Origin: Nonomuraea turkmeniaca
GTDB taxonomy: Bacteria; Actinomycetota; Actinomycetes; Streptosporangiales; Streptosporangiaceae
Length of the DNA stretch: 40,339 bases
Assembly: GCF_005889735.1 (NCBI RefSeq)
Contig: NZ_VCKY01000084.1
Coordinates: 1-40,339, forward strand
Direction: 5' to 3'
The position numbers were made by a program, and so were the translations under genes. Below are positions 7,370 through 15,631 of the stretch, piece by piece (the stretch's first letter is position 1; each line of letters opens with the position of its first letter). A model generated the notes under the pieces. The model worked only from the letters and a program-made list of their open reading frames with translations, was not told where the DNA came from and did not search any database.

Positions 7370-9795
7370 CGGACCATCACCGGCTTGATCTGGCCGCGCT
7401 CCTGCTCGAAGACGATCGACGGGTCAGGGAGACCGGGCGCGTTGACGAAGCTGACGAACCTGCTCAGCTTCTCCGGGTCGTCGAGAGTCGCGGCCCACTC
7501 GTCGGCGTAGGTCGCGGTGTGGTACTCCATCTGCGCGTCGAGGTCGGCGCAGATACCGAGCGAGTCCTCCATGATCACCTCCCGTAGGTAGTCGAGGCCG
7601 CCGTCCAGTGCTTCGAGCCAGGTCGCCGTGCGCTGGAGCCGGTCGGCCGTGCGGATGTAGAACATCAGGAACCGGTCGATGGTCCTGATCAGCTCTTCGG
7701 TGGACAGGTCGCCGGCCAGCAGGTCGGCGTGGCGGGGCTTGAAGCCGCCGTTGCCGGCGACGTACAGGTTCCAGCCCTTCTCCGTGGCGATGATGCCGAA
7801 GTCCTTCGACCTGGCCTCGGCGCACTCGCGGGCGCAGCCGGAGACGGCGGACTTGAGCTTGTGCGGCGAGCGCAGGCCGCGGTACCGCAGCTCCAGCGCG
7901 ATGGCCAGGCCCACGGAGTCCTGGACGCCGTAGCGGCACCAGGTCGAGCCCACGCAGGACTTCACCGTGCGCAGGGCCTTGCCGTAGGCGTGCCCGGACT
8001 CGAAGCCGGCCTCCACCAGCCGCCGCCAGATCTCGGGCAGCTGGTCGACGCGGGCCCCGAACAGGTCGATCCGCTGCCCACCGGTGATCTTCGTGTAGAG
8101 GCCGAAGTCGCGGGCGACCTCGCCGATCACGATGAGCTTCTCCGGGGTGATCTCGCCGCCGGGGATGCGCGGCACGACCGAGTACGTGCCGTTCTTCTGC
8201 ATGTTGGCCAGGAAATGGTCGTTGGTGTCCTGCAGCGTGACCCGCTCGCCCTCCAGCACGTGCCCGTTGTGCAGCGAGGCCAGGATCGAGGCCACGACCG
8301 GCTTGCAGATGTCGCAGCCCCTGCCCTGCCCGTGCTCGGAGATGAGCTGGGAGAACGTCGTGATGTTGCGGACCCGGACGATGTCGAACAACTCGGCCCG
8401 CGAGTACGTGAAGTGCTCGCACAGCGCCTTGCTGACCTCGACACCCGACTTCTCCAGCAGCTGCTTGAGCATCGGCACGCAGCTGCCGCAGGTGGTGCCG
8501 GCGCGGGTGCACGCCTTGAGCCCGGGGACGTCGGTGCAGCCCTTGTCGGCGATGGCGGTGCGGATGTCGCCCGCGCAGACGTTGTTGCAGGAGCAGACCT
8601 GCGCCTCGTCCGGCAGGTCCAGGTTGGCCCCGGCCCCGCTGAACAGCAGGTCCGACGGCGAGGCCGGCAGCGCCTTCCCCACGAAGGGCCGCAGCTGCGT
8701 GTACGGCGAGGCGTCGCCCACGCAGATGCCGCCGAGCAGCGTCTGCGCGTCGTCGCTGATGAACAGCTTCTTGTAGACGCCGCTCACCGGGTCCATGTAG
8801 GTGACGTCCAGCGCCCCCGTCATGGACCCGAACTGCGCGACCTCGACGCCGAGCAGCTTGAGCTTCGTGGACATGTCCGCGCCGTCGAACGTCGCCGATC
8901 CGCCCATGATCCGGTCGGCGGCCACTTCGGCCATCGTGTTGCACGGCCCGACCAGCCCGTAGATCATGCCACCGGCCAGCGCGCACTCGCCCACGGCGTA
9001 GATGGCGGGGTCGGACGTGAGCATCGCGGAGTCGACCACGATGCCGCCCCGCTCGCCCACCTCCAGCCCGGACGACCGGGCGAGCTCGTCCCGCGGCCTG
9101 ATGCCCGCGGAGAACACCACGACCTGGGCGTCCAACAGCGTCTCGTCCGGCTTGCGCAGCCCGATGACCTGGCCGTTCTCGTCGGCGACGATCTCCTTGA
9201 CCCCGGCGCCGGCGTGCACGCCCAGGCCGAGACCCTCGATGTGCTGCTTGAGCACCGCGCCGCCGCCCTCGTCGACCTGCCGCGGCATCAGCCAGGGGCT
9301 CATCTCGACGATGTGCGCCTTCAGCCCGAGTGCCCGCAGCGCGTCGGCGGCCTCCAGGCCGAGCAGCCCGCCGCCGACCACCACGCCTTCGACCGCGTCC
9401 TTGGCGGCCACCCTGATCGCGTCCAGGTCCTCGAGCGTCCGGTAGACGAAGGCGTGCTCGGCCCCGGGCACCGGCGGCACGAACGGCGCGGACCCGGTGG
9501 CCAGCACCAGCACGTCATAGGCCTCCGTGCCGCCGTCCGACAGGGTGACGAGACGGGCCTCCCTGTCGATGCCGGTGACCCGGGTGCTCAGCCTGGTGAC
9601 GGTGCCGGCCGGCACGTCGTAGGTGAGATCCTCCGCGGTGGTGCCCGACAGGTAGGAGGTCAGGGCCACCCGGTCGTACGCGGGCCGGGGCTCCTCCCCG
9701 ATCACGGTGATCCGCCCGTCGAAGCCCTTGCTCGTGAGGGTTTCGACGAGCCGGTGGGCCGTCGGCCCGTACCCCACGACGACGATCCTGCTCAT
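7366..9795 (-). CDS. nirB: Nitrite reductase (NADH) large subunit NirB
   Basis: The 809-residue protein has the full NirB order: an FAD-binding domain starting I-V-V-V-G-Y-G-P-T-A; an NAD-binding motif V-V-V-G-G-G-L-L-G-L-E-A; a BFD-like [2Fe-2S] domain with C-S-C-N-N-V and C-T-R-A-G-T-T-C-G-S-C; a ferredoxin-like half-domain; and the sirohaem/[4Fe-4S] site with C-V-G-S-T-W-C-R-Y-G (C-x5-C) and C-A-R-E-C (C-x3-C). It reduces nitrite to ammonium with NADH in the cytoplasm. The ATG at 9795 is chosen because AAGGGA lies upstream, it overlaps the preceding stop as ATGA, and residue 1 then begins the Rossmann strand. The length fits the family. Confidence 0.97.
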   Translation of the reverse strand: MSRIVVVGYGPTAHRLVETLTSKGFDGRITVIGEEPRPAYDRVALTSYLSGTTAEDLTYDVPAGTVTRLSTRVTGIDREARLVTLSDGGTEAYDVLVLATGSAPFVPPVPGAEHAFVYRTLEDLDAIRVAAKDAVEGVVVGGGLLGLEAADALRALGLKAHIVEMSPWLMPRQVDEGGGAVLKQHIEGLGLGVHAGAGVKEIVADENGQVIGLRKPDETLLDAQVVVFSAGIRPRDELARSSGLEVGERGGIVVDSAMLTSDPAIYAVGECALAGGMIYGLVGPCNTMAEVAADRIMGGSATFDGADMSTKLKLLGVEVAQFGSMTGALDVTYMDPVSGVYKKLFISDDAQTLLGGICVGDASPYTQLRPFVGKALPASPSDLLFSGAGANLDLPDEAQVCSCNNVCAGDIRTAIADKGCTDVPGLKACTRAGTTCGSCVPMLKQLLEKSGVEVSKALCEHFTYSRAELFDIVRVRNITTFSQLISEHGQGRGCDICKPVVASILASLHNGHVLEGERVTLQDTNDHFLANMQKNGTYSVVPRIPGGEITPEKLIVIGEVARDFGLYTKITGGQRIDLFGARVDQLPEIWRRLVEAGFESGHAYGKALRTVKSCVGSTWCRYGVQDSVGLAIALELRYRGLRSPHKLKSAVSGCARECAEARSKDFGIIATEKGWNLYVAGNGGFKPRHADLLAGDLSTEELIRTIDRFLMFYIRTADRLQRTATWLEALDGGLDYLREVIMEDSLGICADLDAQMEYHTATYADEWAATLDDPEKLSRFVSFVNAPGLPDPSIVFEQERGQIKPVMVR

Positions 9796-11186
9796 ACGGA
9801 AATCCCTTCCTGCTCGCACAGCCAGCTCACGATGCCTTCCACGGCGTCGCGGCAGGTACCGCATCCGGTCGTGGCCCTGGTGGCGGCCGCCACCCCTGCC
9901 ACGTCCCGAGCCCCTGCCTCCCAGCACGCCCTGATCTGACCCTTGGTCACGTTGTTGCACTGGCAGACCTTGGCCGCGTCGGGCATCAGCGTGGGGCTGT
10001 CGGCCACGGGCGTCGACGACAGCCCTGGGAACAGCAACCCCGCCCGGTCACCCGGCACCTGTCCGCCGCGGTCGAAGAGCTGGGTGAGCGTGCCGACGGC
10101 GTCGCTCTCGCCCAGCAGGATCGCGCCGACCAGGCGGCCGTCGCGGATGACGAGCTTGCGGTAGGTGCCGCGAGCCCGGTGGCTGAAGCGCACGACCTCG
10201 GCGTGCTCCTCGGTGAGGTGGGTCTCGCCCATGGCGGCCAGCTCGACGCTCCTGGCCTTGAGCCGGGTGACGAGCCTGGAGCCGTGGTAGAGGCTCTTGC
10301 CGCCGGTGATGACGTCGGCGGCCACCGAGGCCTGCTCCCAGGCGGGGGCGACCAGCCCGTAGACGGTGCCGTCGTGCTCGGCGCACTCCCCGATCGCGAA
10401 GATCGACGGGTCGTCGGTACGCAGCTCGTCGTCCACGACGACGCCGCGCCGCACCTCCAGCCCGGCCTCGGCGGCCAGGCCCGTGATGGGGCGGACGCCG
10501 CAGGCCAGCACGACCAGGTCGGCCTCGATCAGCTCGCCGTCGTCGAGCCGGACGCCGTCGTCGTCCACGGACGAGGTGGATACTCCGGTGCGGATCTCGA
10601 CGCCGAGCCCGGCCAGCGTCTCACCGAGCACCTCGCCGGCCTCGACGTCCAGCTGGCGTTCCATGAGGTGTCCGGCCAGGTGCAGCAGCGTGACGGGCAG
10701 GCCACGCCCGGCCAGGCCGCGGGCGGCCTCGATGCCGAGCAGCCCGCCGCCGATGACGACCGCCCGGCGGGCCTGGTCGGCATCGCGCATGATTCGCTCG
10801 CAGTCGTCGAGCGTGCGGAACGGGATGGCCCGCTCCACGCCGGGGATCGGCGGCACGATGGCGTCGCTGCCGGTGGCCAGCACCAGCAGGTCGTACGGCT
10901 CGCGCCGCCCGTCATCGGTGACGACGTGCCTGGTCTCCCTGTCGATGTGGGCGACCGCGCTGCCGAAGGCGGCCTCGACGTTGTGGGCGGCGTACCAGGA
11001 GGAGTCGAGCAGCCGCACCTGGTCCGGGCGCGAGCTGCCGGCAAGCACGTTGGACAGCAGCACCCGGTTGTACGGCTGGCACGTCTCCGCGCCGAAAATG
11101 GTGATCTTCATGTGGGGGTCGCGGGTGCGCACCTCGCTGACCAGCCGCGATCCGGCCATCCCGTTCCCCACGACGACAAGCCTCAT
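9792..11186 (-). CDS. nasB: Nitrate reductase flavoprotein electron-transfer subunit (NasB-like)
   Basis: The 464-residue protein is a pyridine-nucleotide-disulphide-type oxidoreductase. Its FAD motif is V-V-V-G-N-G-M-A-G-S-R, a second Rossmann motif A-V-V-I-G-G-G-L-L-G-I-E-A lies near 150, and the FAD-closing motif is S-I-F-A-I-G-E-C-A. After these comes a NirB-like insert and a C-terminal BFD-type [2Fe-2S] domain with C-Q-C-N-N-V and T-T-G-C-G-T-C. This layout matches Bacillus NasB, which passes electrons from NAD(P)H to the nitrate reductase catalytic subunit. ATGA overlaps link it to both neighbours, as expected for subunits made in fixed ratio. The name follows the Bacillus scheme; Streptomyces numbering differs. 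Confidence 0.88.
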   Translation of the reverse strand: MRLVVVGNGMAGSRLVSEVRTRDPHMKITIFGAETCQPYNRVLLSNVLAGSSRPDQVRLLDSSWYAAHNVEAAFGSAVAHIDRETRHVVTDDGRREPYDLLVLATGSDAIVPPIPGVERAIPFRTLDDCERIMRDADQARRAVVIGGGLLGIEAARGLAGRGLPVTLLHLAGHLMERQLDVEAGEVLGETLAGLGVEIRTGVSTSSVDDDGVRLDDGELIEADLVVLACGVRPITGLAAEAGLEVRRGVVVDDELRTDDPSIFAIGECAEHDGTVYGLVAPAWEQASVAADVITGGKSLYHGSRLVTRLKARSVELAAMGETHLTEEHAEVVRFSHRARGTYRKLVIRDGRLVGAILLGESDAVGTLTQLFDRGGQVPGDRAGLLFPGLSSTPVADSPTLMPDAAKVCQCNNVTKGQIRACWEAGARDVAGVAAATRATTGCGTCRDAVEGIVSWLCEQEGISV

Positions 11187-13210
11187 GAGTCCCTCTCCAC
11201 CCTGACGGCGCAGACCTTGAACTCCGGCATCTTCGACGTCGGGTCGAGGGCCGGGTTGGTGAGCCGGTTGGCGCCCTCCCAGTGGAAGGGCATGAACACG
11301 GTGTCGCGCCTGATGGCGTCGCTGATCCGGGCGACGGCCTTGGCCTCGCCTCTCCTGCTGCTGACCCGCACCACATCGCCGGCCGCGATGTCGAGCTGCT
11401 CGGCGAGGTCCGGATGGATCTCGACGTACGGCTCGGGCGCGGCCTTGACGAGCGAGGCGATCCTGCGGGTCTGCGCGCCGCTCTGGTAGTGGGCCAGCAC
11501 CCGTCCCGTGCTCAGATAGACGGGGTAGTCCGCGTCGGTCTCCTCGGCCGCCGGCCGGTGCTGGACGGGCACGAGCCTGGCGCGGCCGTCCGGCGTGGCG
11601 AAGGAGTCGAGGAACGGCCGGGGCGTGCCCGGGTGCTCGGTCGAGGGGCAGGGCCAGAACACGCCCTTCTCCTCGGTGATGCGCTCGTAGGTGATGCCGG
11701 AGTAGTCGGCGGGCCCTCCCTTGCTCGCGCGGCGCAGCTCGTCGAACACCGCGGCCGGTTCGGTCTCGAGGCGGTGCCCGAGCCGCTCGGCGAGGCCGGC
11801 GAGGACGTCCAGGTCGCTCCTGACGCCTTCGGGCGGTGCGGCGGCCCGGTTGCGCAGCAGGACGCGGCCTTCGAGGTTGGTCATGGTGCCGGTCTCCTCG
11901 GCCCACTGCGTGACCGGGAACACGACGTCGGCCATGGCGGCGGTCTCCGACATGACGAAGTCGCAGGTGACGAGCAGGTCCAGGGAGGCGATGCGCTCGG
12001 CGACGTGCTCGGCGGCCGGCGCGGAGATCACCGGGTTGGACCCGAACAGCAGCATCGCCCGCGGCCCTCCCGGGGTGCCGAGGGCGTCGAGCAGCTCGTA
12101 CGCCGACCGCCCGGGCCCAGGCAGCGACTCGGCGGGCACGCCCCACACGCCGGCGACGTGCTCGCGTGCCGCAGGGTCGTCGATCTTGCGGTAGCCGGGC
12201 AGCTGGTCGGCCTTCTGGCCGTGCTCCCTGCCGCCCTGCCCGTTGCCCTGCCCGGTCACGCAGCCGTAGCCGGAGCCGTGCCGGCCCGGCAGGCCGAGCG
12301 CGAGGGCGAGGTTGATGAACGCGGTGACGGTGTCGGTGCCCTTGGCGTGCTGCTCGGCGCCGCGCCCGGTCAGGATGTACGCCTTGCGGGCCGCGGCCAT
12401 GGCCCGCACGGCCTGCCGCATCCGGTAGACGGGCACCCCGGTGATCCGCTCGACCCGCTCGGGCCACCAGGCGGCGAGCGAGGTGCGTACCTCGTCGAAC
12501 CCGGTGGTGCGGGCGGCGACGTACTCCTCGTCGACGAGCTCTTCGGCGATCACCATGTGGAGGAGCCCGAGCGCGAGCGCCAGGTCGGTGCCGGGCGTGG
12601 GCTGCAGGTGCAGCCAGGCCAGCTTGGCGGTCTGCGTCCGCCGCGGGTCGATGACGATCACGCGCGGGCCGGACAGGTGGCGGACGAACGGCGGCATGGT
12701 CTCGGCGACGTTCCCGCCGGCCAGCAGCACGATGTCGGCCTCGGCGAGGTCAGTGATCGGGAACGGCATCCCGCGGTCCATGCCGAACGCCTTGATCGAC
12801 GCGGCGGCGGCCGACGACATGCAGAAGCGGCCGTTGTAGTCGATCTGGCTGGTGCCGAGCGCGACCCTGGCGAACTTGCCGAGCGTGTACGCCTTCTCAT
12901 TGGTGAGGCCGCCCCCGCCGAACACGGCCACAGCGTCGGGGCCGTGCTCGGCGCGGATGGCGGACAACCGGGACGCGACGTAGTCGAGGGCGACGTCCCA
13001 CTCCGCGGGCTCGCCGTGCAGGAGGGGGGTGGTCAGGCGCTCGCCGTTGGTGAGCAGCTCGCCTGCCGTCCAGCCCTTCTGGCACAGCGCGCCCGAGGCG
13101 TTGGCCGGGATGTCGGTCCTGGGCTGGATGGCCAGCTCAGGACCGATCTCCATACCGCACTGCAGGGCGCAGTACGGGCAGTGCGTCTTCGTCTTCACGC
13201 CGTCATCCAC
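11183..13210 (-). CDS. nasC: Assimilatory nitrate reductase catalytic subunit (molybdopterin)
   Basis: The 675-residue protein starts with a [4Fe-4S] site C-P-Y-C-A-L-Q-C (Cys 11, 14, 18) completed by Cys 43 in L-C-Q-K-G-W. Molybdopterin oxidoreductase domains follow, including G-R-F-C-M-S-S-A-A-A, L-L-A-G-G-N-V-A-E-T-M-P-P and G-x-G-x-V-T-G-Q-G-N-G-Q-G-G-R-E-H-G-Q-K. The C-terminal MoCo-binding domain contains S-T-G-R-V-L-A-H-Y-Q-S-G-A-Q-T-R-R. There is no Tat signal, so the enzyme is cytoplasmic and assimilatory (NasC/NarB type), reducing nitrate to nitrite. The GTG at 13210 is favoured because AGGGGAGGA precedes it closely and a start there puts the first Cys at residue 11; open frame continues upstream to 13483 but lies inside the transporter gene. 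Confidence 0.95.
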   Translation of the reverse strand: MDDGVKTKTHCPYCALQCGMEIGPELAIQPRTDIPANASGALCQKGWTAGELLTNGERLTTPLLHGEPAEWDVALDYVASRLSAIRAEHGPDAVAVFGGGGLTNEKAYTLGKFARVALGTSQIDYNGRFCMSSAAAASIKAFGMDRGMPFPITDLAEADIVLLAGGNVAETMPPFVRHLSGPRVIVIDPRRTQTAKLAWLHLQPTPGTDLALALGLLHMVIAEELVDEEYVAARTTGFDEVRTSLAAWWPERVERITGVPVYRMRQAVRAMAAARKAYILTGRGAEQHAKGTDTVTAFINLALALGLPGRHGSGYGCVTGQGNGQGGREHGQKADQLPGYRKIDDPAAREHVAGVWGVPAESLPGPGRSAYELLDALGTPGGPRAMLLFGSNPVISAPAAEHVAERIASLDLLVTCDFVMSETAAMADVVFPVTQWAEETGTMTNLEGRVLLRNRAAAPPEGVRSDLDVLAGLAERLGHRLETEPAAVFDELRRASKGGPADYSGITYERITEEKGVFWPCPSTEHPGTPRPFLDSFATPDGRARLVPVQHRPAAEETDADYPVYLSTGRVLAHYQSGAQTRRIASLVKAAPEPYVEIHPDLAEQLDIAAGDVVRVSSRRGEAKAVARISDAIRRDTVFMPFHWEGANRLTNPALDPTSKMPEFKVCAVRVERDS

Positions 13211-13223
13211 TGAGTTCCTCCCC

Positions 13224-14534
13224 TTAGACCCTGGCGTAGGCGAGGCTGGCCACGACCTTGACGCCGACCGTGCGCGTGTAGCACCACCAGGTGAGCGCGA
13301 AGCAGGAGGCGTAGAAGAGGCCGAAGGCGAGGAAGGCGGGAGCGGGGGTGCCGGCCGCCGCGAACGCCATTCCGAACGCCCGGTTGATGAGGAACCCGCC
13401 GAACGCTCCGACCGCCGAGATGATGCCGACGGCGGCCGAGGCCTGCCGCTTGCCGTGCAGCAGCGCCTCCTCGCTTTCACCACGCTCGGCCACTGCCTTG
13501 GCCTGGAAGATCGCCGGGATCATGCGGTACGTGGAGCCGTTGCCGATGCCGGAGGTGAGGAACAGCAGCTGGAAGGAGAGGAAGAACATCCAGAAGTTGC
13601 CGGAGGTGCTGGCCATCCAGACCAGCAGCACGCCGCCGCCCATCGCGGCGAAGTTCCACAGGGTGACGGGGGCGCCGCCGAGCTTGTCGGCCAGCCAGCC
13701 GCCGACCGGCCGGATCAGCGAGCCGACCAGCGGCCCGACGAACGCCACGACGGCGAACGGGGCCTCGGGGAACAGGCTCTTGCTCAGCAGCGGGAACGCG
13801 GTGGAGTAGCCGATGAACGAGCCGAACGTGCCGATGTAGAGGAACGACATGATCCACGTCTGGGCCTTGCCGGCCACCGCGAGCTGCTGGCGCGGGCTTG
13901 CCTTGGCACTGGTCAGGTTGTCCATGAAGAACCAGGCGCAGACGGCGGCCGCGACGATGAGCGGGAGCCAGAACCACCCGGCCGCGGCCAGCCCGAGCGA
14001 GCCGATGACCAGCGGCATGACGAGCTGTACGGAGCTGACGCCGATGTTGCCGCCCGCGGCGTTCAGCCCGAGCGCGACCCCCTGCTTGCTGCGGGGGTAG
14101 AAGTAGGTGATGTTCGCCATGCTCGAGGCGAAGTTGCCACCGCCGAACCCGGCGAGGGCCGCGATCACGAGGAACAACCAGTACGGCGTGTTCGGGTTGC
14201 TGACCGCGATCCCGAGGGCGATGGCCGGAATGAGCAGCAGCAGCGCACTCACGATGGTGAAGTTGCGGCCGCCGAACCTGGCGGGGCCGAACGTGTACGG
14301 GATCCGCAGCGCGGACCCGATCAGGTTCGGCAGGGCGACCAGCCAGAACAGCTGATCCGTGGTGAACTCGTAGGCCCCCATCTTGGTGGCCACGATGCTC
14401 CAAAGGGTCCACACGGTGAAGCCAAGGTGCTCGGCAACGATCGAGAAGATCAGGTTGCGGCGCGCCACACGCTTGCCTGAACTCTCCCAGAATGCTGGGT
14501 CATCGGGGTGCCAGTCGGCGATCCAGCGCGCCAT
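13224..14534 (-). CDS. narK: Nitrate/nitrite transporter, NarK/NasA family
   Basis: The 436-residue major facilitator protein has about 12 membrane segments. It carries the nitrate-porter signature G-F-G-G-G-N-F-A-S-S-M-A-N-I-T-Y-F-Y-P, ending in K-Q-G, plus a second G-G-N-I-G-V motif, and the substrate Arg of helix 2 fits I-P-Y-T-F-G-P-A-R-F-G-G-R-N. It imports nitrate, possibly in exchange for nitrite, for the reductases encoded by the next genes; 13 bases separate it from nasC. The ATG at 14534 is preceded by TAGGAGAG. As first gene of the operon it sits directly behind the 200-base control region. Confidence 0.96.
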   Translation of the reverse strand: MARWIADWHPDDPAFWESSGKRVARRNLIFSIVAEHLGFTVWTLWSIVATKMGAYEFTTDQLFWLVALPNLIGSALRIPYTFGPARFGGRNFTIVSALLLLIPAIALGIAVSNPNTPYWLFLVIAALAGFGGGNFASSMANITYFYPRSKQGVALGLNAAGGNIGVSSVQLVMPLVIGSLGLAAAGWFWLPLIVAAAVCAWFFMDNLTSAKASPRQQLAVAGKAQTWIMSFLYIGTFGSFIGYSTAFPLLSKSLFPEAPFAVVAFVGPLVGSLIRPVGGWLADKLGGAPVTLWNFAAMGGGVLLVWMASTSGNFWMFFLSFQLLFLTSGIGNGSTYRMIPAIFQAKAVAERGESEEALLHGKRQASAAVGIISAVGAFGGFLINRAFGMAFAAAGTPAPAFLAFGLFYASCFALTWWCYTRTVGVKVVASLAYARV

Positions 14535-14618
14535 CGATCTCTCCTACGCTCGGCGTCCGGGGTTTCCCAAGGTAGGAAGGGCTCGTTACGCACTTTGACA
14601 GTCCGTGGCTGTGCGCTC

Positions 14619-14643
14619 GTTACATGTGATTCACCGCTGTAAC
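14619..14643 (-). promoter_or_regulatory. Putative GlnR-type site of the nitrate operon
   Basis: GTTAC at 14619, TTCAC at 14630 and GTAAC at 14639 lie 85-110 bases before narK. The first two form AC-n9-AC, the core described for GlnR boxes in actinobacteria, where GlnR activates nitrate assimilation genes under nitrogen limitation. Further GTTAC/GTCAC/GAAAC words occur up to 14695 but with spacing off the consensus. It is a motif-level guess supported by the operon's function. The divergent small gene at 14738 could share the site. Confidence 0.4.
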
Positions 14644-14737
14644 ATGCCGCGCACAACCGTCACAGCGGAAACGTGCTCGTAATGTTCGGTTACTGCCGCG
14701 TCCCCCGGGTACCAGCTCTCACAGCAAGGGGGGAACC

Positions 14738-15028
14738 ATGATCAAAACACTGCACAAGATGGGCATCAAGTCCAACCACATGTATGTCGCCGGGCTGTGC
14801 TCGATAGGCCTGGCCTGCGCGTCCTGGATGGTTTCGCGGAACACCGAGTCCGCAGGCCTTGATCGCGCCGACCGGTGGGGGATCTTCGTCGGCGAATGGG
14901 CGCCCACGTTCTTCGCGATGGGGGTCGCGTTGCGCATGGAGGAGACGCACCGCGACTTCGAGGAGCCGGGCATGGAGACGTTCGAGGAGAGCCAGCACAT
15001 CAGGCCCAGGTCACACGCCGGGGTTTAA
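14738..15028 (+). CDS. Small membrane protein divergent from narK
   Basis: The 96-residue protein has a strong ribosome-binding site (AAGGGGGG, 5 bases before ATG). A first hydrophobic segment covers residues 15-33 (M-Y-V-A-G-L-C-S-I-G-L-A), and a second weaker one covers 50-66 with W-A-P-T-F-F-A-M-G-V-A-L. An acidic, His-containing tail follows. I recognise it only as a short conserved-looking actinomycete membrane protein. It is transcribed away from the nitrate operon and its 3' end faces a hairpin shared with the acetyltransferase gene. Confidence 0.7.
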   Translation: MIKTLHKMGIKSNHMYVAGLCSIGLACASWMVSRNTESAGLDRADRWGIFVGEWAPTFFAMGVALRMEETHRDFEEPGMETFEESQHIRPRSHAGV

Positions 15029-15041
15029 CGGACATGTCACG

Positions 15042-15067
15042 CAGGTCACGTCACCGTGCGTGACCTG
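15042..15067. terminator. Bidirectional hairpin between convergent genes
   Basis: CAGGTCACG and CGTGACCTG pair over 9 bp with an 8-base loop, 13 bases after one stop codon and 13 bases before the other. Confidence 0.6.
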
Positions 15068-15080
15068 TGCGACCTCGTCA

Positions 15081-15557
15081 TCAGTCCCGCCGCTCGGCCA
15101 GACGCTGGAGCGGCTCGTCGGACAGCCGGTACTTCAGCCACTCGTCCTGCCTGAGCGCACCGAGCTTGTCGTAGAAGCCGATGCTCGGCTCGTTCCAGTC
15201 GAGCACCGACCATTCGAATCGCTGGTAGCCGCGCTCCGCGCAGATCCTGGCGAGTTCCCCCATCAGCGCCAGGCCGTGGCCGCCGCCGCGGTGCTGGGGG
15301 CGTACGTAGAGGTCCTCCATATAGATGCCGTGCACGCCCCGCCAGGTGGAGAAGGTGAGGAACCACAGGGTGAAGCCGACGGCCTCGCCGTCCTGCTCGG
15401 CGATGTGGACGAAGGTGGCGGGGCTGTCGCCGAAGAGCGCGGCGTGCAGGTCCTCCTCGGTGGCGCGTACCTCGTGGGCGGCCTTCTCGTACTCGGCGAG
15501 CTCGCGGATCATGTCGAGGATCGCGGGCACGTCAGCGGGCGTTGCGGGACGAATCAT
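15081..15557 (-). CDS. GNAT acetyltransferase, diamine/spermidine type
   Basis: The 158-residue protein starts I-R-P-A-T-P-A-D-V-P-A-I-L-D-M-I-R-E-L-A-E-Y-E-K, the typical opening of SSAT-like N-acetyltransferases. It has F-S-T-W-x-G-V-H-G-I-Y-M-E-D-L-Y-V as the central strands and R-P-Q-H-R-G-G-G-H-G as the acetyl-CoA pyrophosphate loop. W-N-E-P-S-I-G-F-Y-D-K-L-G-A is the C-terminal cofactor helix. It probably acetylates a small amine (polyamine or thialysine-like); the exact substrate is not readable. The ATG at 15557 gives the expected N-terminus; no good ribosome-binding site is seen. Confidence 0.92.
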   Translation of the reverse strand: MIRPATPADVPAILDMIRELAEYEKAAHEVRATEEDLHAALFGDSPATFVHIAEQDGEAVGFTLWFLTFSTWRGVHGIYMEDLYVRPQHRGGGHGLALMGELARICAERGYQRFEWSVLDWNEPSIGFYDKLGALRQDEWLKYRLSDEPLQRLAERRD

Positions 15558-15631
15558 GCCCTTCAGCGTAGGGGGCTCGCGAACCGTACAGCGTCGCCCT
15601 GTCCAGCAGCTCACCCCCGATCGTCCTTGAC

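Noticed and set aside
7729..9939. Very long rightward open frame (736 codons) opposite nirB
   Set aside because: It mirrors the nirB codon bias and its translation is low-complexity Arg/Gly/Asp/Val. NirB on the other strand has every family motif.
11282..13213. Rightward open frame of 643 codons opposite the nitrate reductase gene
   Set aside because: It is a GC-bias artefact of the antisense strand, with no recognisable domain. The leftward nitrate reductase is certain.
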